Shown one piece after another: positions 1-10,785 of a stretch of 64,000 nucleotides of DNA (position 1 is its first letter; each line of letters begins with the position of its first letter). Below the pieces are notes generated by a model. It did not search any database. It was given only the letters and a program-made list of their open reading frames with translations, and was not told the origin of the DNA. A program made the translations under genes and the position numbers. The stretch is from Ficedula albicollis (lineage: Eukaryota > Chordata > Aves > Passeriformes > Muscicapidae): NCBI RefSeq assembly GCF_000247815.1, contig NC_021678.1:23513036-23577035 (forward strand), given 5' to 3'.

Positions 1-19
1 GCCCGGGCCGGCTGCCCCC

Positions 20-37
20 GGGGGGGGGGGGGGGGGG
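20..37 (+). repeat. Poly-G run, 18 bases, with duplicated flank
   Basis: The 20-base sequence before the run (positions 1-20) recurs at 45-64 after it. This is the smallest of nine such structures in the window. Confidence 0.9.
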
Positions 38-64
38 CAGCACCGCCCGGGCCGGCTGCCCCCG

Positions 65-1210
65 GCACGCCCCTCTTGCAGGTGGGGAAACTGAGGCACG
101 GGCACGGATCCCTCCGGGCTGCACCTCCCCGATCCCTCTGCATCCGCCCCGGAGTCACCCAGCAAACACAGATGGAGGAGTAATTAATTAACACAATTAA
201 GCTTTCGGAACCCGGGGCTGAAACCCGGGGGGTTGCAGAGAAAAGCCGGGGGGACACGACACCGAGTGCGGCAACGTGTGTCACGTCCGACCCACGCGTG
301 TCCGCGGGGAAGGAGGGCAAAACCACCTTCCCACAGGCTTAACTCTTCCCTCGCTGGCCGTCTCGGGGTCCCGGGTTTCAGCGTTAAGATCTCAGCCTCA
401 TCCATCACGGAGTTAAAAAAAAAAAGAAAATCGAGAGGGAAACCAATACAGACAAACACATCAAGACTCAGGAGTGGCGACCCTTGGAAAAGGCAGGGTC
501 CAACCAGATATGAATCATTTTTCTTTGCATAGTTTAAAGGAATTACTAGTGATATGCACGGCTGTCACTGCAAACTACATTTATGGATTTGCAAGTCATT
601 TCCATAAATCAGCTGCATTGGATCCATCAGAAGAGCAGAGCCTGGCGTCGGTGCGAAGATGATGGAGCTCTCTTTGAACGTATAATGAAGTGTTCCAAGG
701 GCTGCAGTTATTTTTCTGCTTGTTAAGGATTTTTTTTTTAAGGGGGAGGGGGGCCTTTTCGAATTTGATTTTAAATTAAAACGTCGCCAAGAGATGTTTT
801 ATTGGTGATCACCCTTATGATAAATTTATGCTTCAATAATTACTTTTCACGGGATATCGATTTCCTCTGGCAAAAGCCTTTCTCCCTCCTTCCCAACCCC
901 TGTCTCCCATTTCCCGAACAAGACAGTGCTCCCCCACTGCTTCTGTTCCCCCCCGGGATGGCTTCGCAGGCAGAAACACGAATGGGGCAGGGGCAACCGA
1001 GTGGTCACGTCAAGGAAGGGAGCAGGGATTCCAGGCCCTCCCCCGGTTCAGCGGGTCCATGGCTGGTGGGGACACTTTCCCCGACCTGGTGGGGGTCCCT
1101 CAGAGGGATGCAGAAACCTCCGAGGCCGCAGCAAAGCCCCCCATGCTTTGAGTTGTCCTGACTGCTGGGGAGATTGGCTTCTGCTCCACGGCACCCACCC
1201 TGAATCCACA
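65..1210. other. Intergenic, no gene recognised
   Basis: The DNA is GC-rich to about 400, then mixed. Apart from the candidate element at 510-660 I see only short chance frames. An LBX1-type homeobox, expected in this direction from human synteny, is absent. Confidence 0.6.
510..660. promoter_or_regulatory. Candidate regulatory element with inverted TTTATGG sites
   Basis: This AT-balanced, non-coding stretch contains TTTGCATA (octamer-like). It also has an inverted pair, ATTTATGG at 579-586 and CCATAAAT at 602-609. The core resembles posterior Hox/CDX sites. Conservation cannot be tested here. Confidence 0.3.
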
Positions 1211-1315
1211 GCAAAGCAGAGTGGTACAGCAGCCTGAAAAGCAGGGGAGTCTCTGTGCCCGAGCAAAGCAGAGTTACCACTCTGCAGCCTGAAAAGCAGG
1301 GGAGTCTCTGTGCCC
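1211..1315 (+). repeat. Short tandem duplication, about 55-bp period
   Basis: AGCCTGAAAAGCAGGGGAGT with its continuation to GTGCCC occurs at 1231-1260 and 1286-1315. GCAAAGCAGAG precedes each copy. Confidence 0.9.
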
Positions 1316-2260
1316 CCCCTGCTCTGGCGCAGGAGAGGGTGGCTGTCCCCTCCCTCTGTGCCCCCAGGGCTCACACTTGCCCCCGCTGGGCTGCCGAGGG
1401 TCCCCGCCTGCCCTCCGGTGCCTGGCCTGGGGAGGGCTCGCTTCAGGGGACCATAACCCCCAGGGTTAGAAGCGCTCTGAATGGCGCCCCAATCTGCAAA
1501 CACATCCCCTGCCAAGGACCCAGCTGCCCCCTGCACGCCACCCCCAGCAGGCACACCCTCACCAGCACTGGTCCCGCTTCTCTGTTTTCACAGACCCACT
1601 AACCTTCAGGGCAGTCAAGCATGGACATTCAGGGAGTTCAGGGCACTCAGTGCAGAGGGTCCGTGATGGTTTCACAGCCCAAAGCAATGCCAAGGCCACA
1701 CTGAACTACCACAAGTTCATTGCACAAATGTTCCTTATCTTCAAAAATATTAATATTACAGCCAAACCGGAGTTTTCCAAGATGCTGAAATTATTCCGAT
1801 ATATCACTTCTGATCTGTCCTTTCCTGACAAAGCCAATATTCCTCTCAGCTCCCTTCAGTCCATTTATTATGGAAATAACCTTTCCCTTGGAAGGGGCTC
1901 ACACCTTGCTCAGACATCAGAGCAGTGGTAACAGGAGACAACAGAACATGTTACCACAGAAAATTAGAGCTTGTGCCAGCTCCCTCAGAGCAAACCTTCA
2001 CAGTTTTCTGCTCTTTACACTAGTAGCTGGCTGCTATTCTCCTTTTGCCAAAAAAAATAAAAAATAAAAAAAAATCCTTTCTTTGGGAACAGGAACATGA
2101 TATTTGGTGGAAAAGTGATGTGACTGTGAGCTCAAGTCTTGCTGGCTGTGGAGAGGCAAGTTACCTGTAAATGCTGGCCCACACACAGCAGTTTATGTCC
2201 CAGCCCACACAGCAAAAATTTTAGGCACTGCCATGCTGGTGAATGGATCATGTAATCCCC

Positions 2261-2370
2261 TACTACTATTACTACTACCACCACTACTACTACTACTACT
2301 GCTACTTCTACTACTACTATTATTATTATTATTATTATTAGTAGTAGTAGTAGTAGTAATAATAATAATA
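2261..2370 (+). repeat. Compound trinucleotide microsatellite with inverted symmetry
   Basis: The motif changes from CTA/CCA units to TTA units to GTA units to ATA units. The CTA arm and the GTA (TAG) arm are reverse complements around the TTA core, so the strand could fold into a hairpin. Confidence 0.85.
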
Positions 2371-2518
2371 TTTTAAAGCAGTGGATCAGATGAATGAGCA
2401 GCCCTGTCCCCATTCCCAAACCTCAACATCAAACCCAAGTGCTCTTTTAAAGCAGTGGATTAGATGAATGAGCAGCCCTGTCCCCGTTCCCAAACCTCAA
2501 CATCAAACCCAAGTGCTC
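2371..2518 (+). repeat. Tandem duplication, 74-bp unit
   Basis: TTTTAAAGCAGTGGAT... occurs at 2371-2444 and 2445-2518, with two differences seen by eye (TCAGATG/TTAGATG, CCCCATTC/CCCCGTTC). It directly follows the compound microsatellite. Confidence 0.9.
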
Positions 2519-3515
2519 CAGCCCCCGGTAAGGGCAGGACTAACCACGGCCCATGCACTGAATGTGAGGGGAGGCCTGTGACCATAAGCAGGAAAGTTTT
2601 GGTGGGGACTCAGGGCACCCTGCACACCCCTGCCCTGCCTTAGCAGGTCTGGCTTAGCAGCAGGGCCAGGGGATGCAGCAGGTACAGCCCTGGCCAGGTG
2701 TGGGGATACCTTCCAGCTGGTTGCAGTATCCCTGCTTTTAGCTGCCACTGGAAGGAACACCTCTTGTTTTCTCTGGTGTGTCTCCAGTAATTATCACCTT
2801 TTTGTGCAGCTGGGGCCACTCATTGCTTCCTAAAATCGCATGCACTGCCAAAGATGGAGTCGGCACAGTATTGACATAGGCCGGAGAGTTCCAAACCCAT
2901 CAGAGACTGGAGCAAAACCTGGATCCAGAAGCAGCTGGGAAGGAGGGATGGGCTGCCCTGCCTGCTCGCTGATGCCAAGCCTGTATGCCCCTGCTGTCGG
3001 CAAGGCTCAAAGGGTCTCTGTCCTGCACCAGACCCTCCCTGGCCTGGCCGGGCGAGCCGCACGACCCCCAATGCCGGCTGCCCGCAATTACGGTGTATCA
3101 GTCCGGCTGTTAATTATCCTGCCTTCCTCGTGTCCCACATCGAGGCCAAGACTTCTCCAAGCTCTCCTCACCACCGTGGGCATCCCAACGCCGCTTTGCC
3201 GGGAGGCGGAGGAGGGAGCCGGGACCAGGCTGCGCGGGATCCGCTCCCCGCCGGAGCCGCGCTCCCGCCGGCGCTCAAAGCTTAGGCGAGGGGGACCTCT
3301 GCAGGCGGCACCCCCAAAACACCGCTGCACCCCCGAGCGGCGCCGAGCAGGGTGTGCTGCCTCCTGCCAAGCGCTTTTGATAAGGGGAAAAGCCCTTCTA
3401 AAAGCTGAAAGGTGAAAAGAGGAAGGGTTTCTTGAGCAAAACCCTCCGCGGCGTTCCGTCTATTGCGAGGTGAGCAGCCACTTCACAACCCACAGAGAAA
3501 CCAAGTCATACTTGT

Positions 3516-3801
3516 ATTACTAACGTCACCGTGTGAAGAAGCAAATTTTCCCTCCGCATCAGGACGTGGGGAAGCAGGATGCTGCCACACTAATGCAGTC
3601 TGAAGGGTGGAACCCATCCCCTGGTTCACAGTCATTTTGGAGACGATCGCCCCAGGGCTCGTGACATTACTAACGTCACCGTGTGAAGAAGCAAATTTTC
3701 CCTCCGCATCAGGACGTGGGGAAGCAGGATGCTGCCACACTAATGCAGTCTGAAGGGTGGAACCCATCCCCTGGTTCACAGTCATTTTGGAGACGATCGC
3801 C
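3516..3801 (+). repeat. Direct duplication, 136-bp copies, 150-bp period
   Basis: ATTACTAACGTCACCGTGTG... to ...GGAGACGATCGCC occurs at 3516-3651 and 3666-3801, with a 14-bp spacer. I saw no mismatches. The unit contains CRE-like AACGTCAC. Confidence 0.92.
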
Positions 3802-6800
3802 GCTTTAAACTAAGTGACGCCTCGGGGAGAGGACGGAAGGTGAAACCAGGCACAGGGTTAGACGTGGTCTGGCGCATCTCAGAAACAGTGGGGTTGACAC
3901 AAAAGCAAGCAGCTCTTCCCAGTCTATCCTGTGCATGTCCCTGAGTCCACGTCCACCCAAATTTAAATGTCTTGTTGAATTTCAGCCAAAATATGACTAG
4001 GGATATGACAAGTAAATTCAGTTCTTGGATGTTTCAAATCCTGCTGCCACCAGGAGCACTCCCTGCTGTGTGCACACAGCTGCTTTAAAGCCAGGGTCAC
4101 CTCCAGCAGAATCTCTCCTGCCTCCTGCTTGACCCCAGAACCGAGACAGGACTTCACATCTGGAATGAGCCCTCCCTTGTATTCGTTCTGTCCCAAAATT
4201 GCCAGCTGCTTGAGACAGTGTACCCCCTTCACTGCTTATGGGATCCTCTGCACCCTGCTCTGAGTTTGGCAGAGCTGACAGCATGAAGTACTACATCTGT
4301 ACTGGTGGACACTCCCCGGGTTATTTCCTGCTCTCACTTTCATGGGCAGCAATCACCCTCCAGCTATTAGCCCTGCCTCTAGAGCACGCAAATGAGTGTT
4401 ACAACCCTTTTACTTCCCATGAGTATTTTCAGAAAACTAATAATAATTGGAAGGTAAATATAATGCTTAACAGCATGTCGTTTGGTTGTTTTTGTTCTTT
4501 TTTGTTTGTGTATTTATGCCTGGAGAGGAGGGAGTTTCACAAGTCACGTTCCTTTATGCTCATGCTGACAGCTCCCCCCGGTGTCCTGTGCTTGCACATC
4601 TTTTGCACAGACACCCTTAGCCATTCCAGGGATGTTTGGTGGAGTGTTGGAGAAGATGGGGCCAGGCTCTTATTGAGGTATTGGGAAAGACAAAAGGCCA
4701 ATTGACACAAGGAGTGACAGATAAGTAGCATCAAAGAAAACTGTGATTACTTACAAGACAAAGAAACTTTCCACATGAGGGATAGTATTGGACCAGAGAT
4801 CCAGCTTTGAAGTCACTAACCATGTCAACATTCAAAGGTTTACTGAACTGACAAACCTGCCCTAGCAGCAGCGAGCCCTGCTCCTCAGAGAGAGAGAGAG
4901 CTCGATCAGAGACTTCCTGAGGTCACTTCCAAAGTGAATTTTGTTATGATTCAATGATGAAGCAAAAAAATGCTCACTGCTACTCCTGCTTCCCCCTCAT
5001 CCATCAGTGCTTTTCTGCACACGAAAAGGAACTGAAGCAGTCAAGCTACTTCCAAGTCCATCAGCACAATGCCAACATAAAGCCAATGTCACACAGCCTG
5101 TAATTAACTTCTATTTCTCGTTTCTTAAAAAGCTGTTCTTCTATGATCTGCTAATGTTTTTCCCAATTAGTCCCATTTATTTTTCACCTAATTCAACCAC
5201 AGCCCTTAACTGTTTGATACCAATAGCTTAAATTTCTCTCCTTTGTCTCATTTTTTGCCCTGTAGGAGGAATTATCCACAATACCCATGGGCAAGGCTGC
5301 AAAGCAACTTCTGCCCTCATTCTTTTTGCCCTATCCAGCCCAGGGTGCAGAAACCATAGCCAAGGGGAGAGCTAACCTGCCCTATTCAATCCATGAACAC
5401 TTCAAGGGAAAGCAAAAGAATAATTAGCACTGCAAGATGTAAAGATACAGATAAGATCACCCCAAAGAGGGAAGAAATAATAATCAACTGATATCTTGGT
5501 TCTGCCACCAGGACCTCCTATTTAATTTAATTGATGCTTGGGTGAGACATTTAGGGCTGGGCTCTGAAGCACCCCATTTTGGAGTGGTGACAAGTCTCCT
5601 CCTCAAAACCCTCCTGCAATGGGTTTGGTGGTAAGAAAGTTGAAGGAGTGGTGAGAATTCCAGGGGAAACTTTCCAGCCCTTCTACCCTCTTTCTACTGT
5701 GTTGCAGCCTTGATTTTGGCACTTTCTCTAGGCTTCCCTTTACAGCAGGGAGGATGAGAATTATGTTCCAGAGACACGGCTGGAAAGAAAGGGTTTGGAC
5801 AGGAAATTTTCAGGGGGAAGCAGGGCAGGTATTCCACTACCTGCAAACATGGCTGGAGCCTGTGTGCACAGCACAGGCTGAGCACTGCTCCTCTCTCAGC
5901 TGGCATCCCCAAAGCAAGACACAGGAGTTCAGCAATACTTCCTGAAAGGTGCTCAGTGTCCAGGCAGAGGCTGCTTGTGAGGCTCTCTCAGTGTCCTTGG
6001 CTGGCCCTGAGAGCCCCAGGAGCTGGTCAGAAGGAGTCCTGCTCAGGAAAAGCAGCAATGTGAGCTCTGTGCCTCTCATAGCCCCTCAGGTGCTCACCCT
6101 GCCAGGACAGGACCAGGGGCTTTCCACACATTTTCCTAATGGGTGTTGGTTTGATATATGCTGGGCACAGGCGTCCATTCACGAGCTCTGGCAAATGCCT
6201 GCCTAGATCTTCAATTTTTCCCAGGCCTTGGCTCTCAACCAAGGCAGGAATCTCCCTTCAAAGGTTTAGTGCTAAAAAAAAAATTTAAAAAATTCTATTT
6301 CTTAGCCAGTGATACAGAAGACGGTGGAGTTCATCTCATATTCTTTTTTGTTTCTCATATTCTTCTCTGCAAAGCCCTAGAAGAACAAAACCCTGACGAT
6401 CTGATTTTGATGAAGTACTCCACCATGACTGCTAATTGTTTTCCCATCAGTCCTTGCTTTTGAAAGTAAAGCTGGATTTTTTTGGAATAGCTCTGAAAAT
6501 CTATCAGGGTCAAGAGGTTTGGCTTGCTAGCAGCAGGAAGGTGCAGATAAATAGATGACAGGTATGTGCTAAATTTTCAGATTATTGGAAAATATCCCAG
6601 TGAAGTTATCTTGTCCCTGCTGCAGACTCAGGCTCTGAATATTGCTTGTCCTTGCCTGGCAGCAAGAGAGAGCAGCAGCAGCATCTGTTGGCAGCAGAGG
6701 GGATGCAGGCATGAGGGACGGATACTCACTGTCCCAGGGACCTTCTCATTCCATTTTCTTAGCATAAGCCTAAAATTATCCGGTTCTAATTAATGGGAAG

Positions 6801-8149
6801 AACAGAGAGTTTTGAAAAGCTGTGTCTTAATAAGAAAGTTTATTCTCATTTTTCTTAGAGCTAAGCTGCTGCCCTAACCAAGGCAGGTAGAGAAAGGTTT
6901 CTGTGAGCAAGAGAGACAAAAAGGTCTGTCAAAAGAGGATTAGTTGGAGCAGAGCCTGCCTCCAAGCAAGACCTTGCAAAGCCTGTCTGGGCTATTCTCT
7001 CGAGCTCTGGGAAGAGCACTGTAAAGGCAGCAGTGACACAGGAGAGCTGCATTCAGAGTGGAAATTAATTTTGCTGTAATGCCTGCTCTTGCTGCTGCTT
7101 ACGCAGCAATGAACAACGGCTGCCAAGCCTTAAATCCTAAAATCCCCCAGCTGTCCCCAACTCTAGGGAGCATGAGCAAGTCAAATGGAGGCTGTTCCAT
7201 ACCAGGAGGGCCCTTGCTTTGTGGCCTACTGGGAAGTGTAGTTCAGTGCCTGCATGGCCATTTCAGAGCAGCCTTTGCTCCTTTGCTTAGCAGTGCCTGA
7301 GGTTTGGGAGCAAGGAAATTGTGGGGCAAGGTTGGGATGGTTCCTCAGGTTCATTTGCTCCTTACTTCTGTTGACAATCTCTCTCTCTGGAGTGTGGGAT
7401 CATGAGACATTCCCTCTTTGCTAGGATGTCTGAGGGGAAGAGCTGCAGGATGTCCTTTCTAGGATGCTGTTCAGCAACCCCAACAGAGAAAGACAAATCT
7501 GGGTGGTGAGAGGCTTGCCAAATCCCACCCCCAGTAGAAATAAGGGTGGGCACAAGCGAACAGGAGACATGTCTGGAAATAAGGCATGTGGGCAAAGGTT
7601 GTCCTGAATAGTGTCCAGGGCTGCCACGGGACAGGACCACTCTGGGTTTGTGCCCCACTGAGTCAGGGCCAGAGTCCTGCTGTTAGCTCAGCCTTCCCCA
7701 AGGAAAGGAAGCTGATACACCATGGAAACAAAGGTGAGAACAGTGCTTTAAGCACTGCAGACTAGGCTAGTGAGGGGCAGGGCAAGCAAGGAGAATTTGG
7801 GGTTCAAATGTTGCAGAAAAGCTCAAAAACTGCAAGAGAAGAAGAGGGAAGGAAGAACCTGGCCAACCACCCACAGTCGCTGGACATGACCAGGTATGTA
7901 ACCCTGGCTAAGCCAGCAAACCTCCAGCATCTGGCAAAAAGAAAAAGGAAAAAAAAAAAAGTGGGTTTGCAAACTCTTGAATCTGGGGTATATCTTGAAG
8001 AACATGAGACTGAATAAGTATAGGGGTGTTTCATCCAAAGTGGAGAATTGGAACTATCTGCATTTCTTCCAGTGGCTTTTTTTATTTCCACCAAAGTTTT
8101 CTTTCTTTCAGTAACGAGATGTGAGTTCCATCCAGACTGCACCTCCCCG

Positions 8150-8400
8150 TTTTCCTCCTCAAAATAATAACAGCCTCATTTGCTAAAGGCACTATAAGGA
8201 TATTAAGTGAAAATGAATTAAGTTTAATTCAATTGTTATTTTAGGAGCTTTGCCTCGTCAGGGTTTTGCAAATCTTCATTCTTCCACTTGCTGGAGACCA
8301 GCTTTAACACGCCCCTGCTGAGATGTTGCTGCAAGCCACGAACCCATCACGCTGGGAGTTTTACTTAATGCTTAGGGTTGGATTTTATTTTGCTTAAATG
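8150..8400. promoter_or_regulatory. Candidate conserved non-coding element
   Basis: It contains AATGAATTAAGTTTAATTCA (homeodomain-type sites, one of them TTAAGTT) in non-coding DNA, followed by unique mid-GC sequence. No frame or repeat explains it. Confidence 0.25.
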
Positions 8401-9419
8401 TCAGAGTCTGTCTGCTACGCTGCTGGGGGAGAGGGAAGAACCAGAGACTGGTTAGCTCAAGTCCATCACATGCAGATAAACATAAAATTAATTGTCTGGC
8501 TGGTGATTTCTCAGGCAAAACCCCAGCACTTCTTTGTCCAGAAAGCACCATGTCAGTGCTGCCCTGCTTCAGAGGGGCTTCAGCTGCTCATTGCATCGGG
8601 TCTCATCTGGATCTTCTCCACCTGTTGCAGCACCCTTTTGATCACCAGCACATGAGGGTGGAAGCTGCCAGGATGGGAAGATCAGTCTGCATCTGCAGAG
8701 CACTCATTTCACCTGCTCTTCACTCTTTGGATTGGTTTTAAATGCAATGCAAAAGCCCTGAACTACATTGGGGCCTGCCCTGGTTAGGAACCCCTCCCTC
8801 ATCCCCAGTGAGGCATCAACTCCACCCAAGACAAGGAGAAGCTTTGAAAAGGTGGAAAAGAGGAGAGAAGGCAGTGACAGAGGGATCTGAACTATCCTGG
8901 GACTGATGACCATGGATTTGCTATGGGAGCAGGTAGGCAGCTCTGGGGGGCATTTGGAGAAAATTCACAGCCCAGTACAGGAGTTGGGCATGAGGGAGAA
9001 TGTGATCCTGAAGGATGAGAAGAAGAGGGACTCAGACTCACCCAAAGCCCAGCTAAAGGACATTCTAGAGGAGCTGTCAGCTCCCCTAGCTTGTCCAGTG
9101 GAGCTGTAAGACCCAGCACACCCCGATTCCCTCTCATCTCTGGTTTCTACAGCAGAGGGGCAGAAGGGAGGGCAAGACCCCAAAGACAAACACCCACACA
9201 GAGTGCTGGGACAGCTCGGTGTCACCAGCAGCAAGCAGAAGGAGGGAGCACTCAGAGCAGGGTTCTCCCAGCCCCTAACCTTGCTGAGAGCCAGCACCCA
9301 GGATTTATGGAAGAAAAGCTTGGAAGTGACCTCTGATCCACTGCAGCACCAAGCGCGGGCTCAGATGGCATTACAGCTTGATGTACAGCCAGCGGGGCGG
9401 CCGGGCAGTCTCCTGTGAG

Positions 9420-9640
9420 CGATGGCTTGCGATATTTCTGGAGTTTATACCTAGCTCTCCAGCTCCATGGGCTTTCTGGCTATGATTTGTGCCCTGTGTA
9501 GCTCTATAAATATTGAGCTCAGAGAATTATATATGGCGACAGCCCTACAGCACTCCCGGTGATATATCCCTGCGTTCGTGGTTGTCGGCGAATAATTTCA
9601 GTTTGAGTGGTGTGGCAATGAGAACAAGGAGGAAGTAAAA
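9420..9640. promoter_or_regulatory. Candidate conserved non-coding element with MEF2-like site
   Basis: It contains CTATAAATATTGAGC (close to a MEF2 site), ATTATATATGG and GCGAATAATTTCAG in unique non-coding sequence. The enhancer role is inferred from motif density only. Confidence 0.25.
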
Positions 9641-10398
9641 TAAAAGGGTAATTCCAGTCCAAGTGAATGGCAGGGAGCATGCGTGGGGCTTTGAAGCCTC
9701 TCCCACCAGTCACTCAGGGAATTGACAGCCAGGATTATTCCCCAAATCAGTTACCTTATCCCTGAGTGCTGCTGTCTGCAAAACTGAGATAACTCACCGC
9801 TTTGCTGAAAGGATGTGTTATAGCAGGGCAAGGAAGGAGCAGGGGACAAGGCTGGCGCTCCAAGGACAGGGTCAGACTCTCCCTACTGGGACATTCCTTA
9901 GGTTGGAGCATGGGGAGAACCTTGGCTGCTACCACCAGACTCTCACCACTCAATTCCCTGGAAAGCTGCAGCAGAACTGTCCTGGGAAGTCCTCATGAAA
10001 AGCAGCTTGCAGGCCACTGTGTAATGTGGGGACAAAGACTTTTTTTGCTGTAAATCTGGGTATTGCTCAACTGATTTGGAATCGCTGCAGTCCAGGGGTT
10101 GCTTCCCCACAGCATTCCCTCCCTCTGGCTAGGAGATGGGCAAAGGGGGCTCAGATCTGTGCAGCCACTTACCCCATTCAGGCAGATGCCATCAGGGCCT
10201 CACAACAAACTCTTTAATGGGATATGGAAATGGCCAAATGCCCAACTCCAGGAAAAAATTGAGGCCAGGTTTCATGCCATGTCCCACTTGCTGTGATGCT
10301 TCAAGATATTCAGGTGCTTGTGTCCATGCCAGGCTGGCCATGCAGGTGGGTTCTCTAAACCAGCCTGACAGGTTCAGAAAACCCACCTTAAAACAAGA

Positions 10399-10785
10399 AA
10401 ATTAGTAATTTACACCTTGGTGTCAGAGCTTCCATGGGAAGGGCTCATCCCTCAGCCCCACACTTCCCTGCTGCTGGTGACAGGGAATGCCTGAGCTCTG
10501 TGTCCCAGCAAAATTAATAATTTACACCTTGGTGTCAGAGCTTCCATGGGAAGAGCTCATCCCTCAGCCCCACACTTCCCTGCTGCTGGTGACAGGGAAT
10601 GCCTGAGCTCTGTGTCCCTAGATGGGAAGACTGAGGAATTAATCTTTCATTGTGAAATAGGTAAGTGGGAAGGGCTCATCCCTCAGCCCCACACTTCCCT
10701 GCTGCTGGTGACAGGGAATGCCTGAGCTCTGTGTCCCTAGATGGGAAGACTGAGGAATTAATCTTTCATTGTGAAATAGGTAAGT
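10399..10785 (+). repeat. Nested tandem duplication, three overlapping copies
   Basis: TTTACACCTTGGTGTCAGAG starts at 10409 and 10521 (112-bp period). GGGAAG(A/G)GCTCATCCCTCAG recurs at 10548 and 10667. The tail ATGGGAAGACTGAGGAATTA recurs at 10621 and 10740. Copies differ by single bases only. Confidence 0.9.

Larger units (their letters stand above)
3802..10398. other. Intergenic, no gene recognised
   Basis: Frames of up to about 155 codons are present, but none resembles a known family. CpG is scarce. Apart from the candidate elements at 8150-8400 and 9420-9640 I see only unique non-coding DNA. Confidence 0.6.

Noticed and set aside
2132..2419. Minus-strand frame with Leu/Ile/Val runs resembling a membrane protein
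   Set aside because: The hydrophobic runs are translations of the CTA/TTA/GTA microsatellite.
10399..10785. CRISPR-like array
   Set aside because: Repeats are long, overlapping and lack regular unique spacers. The sequence is vertebrate, and tandem duplication explains it.
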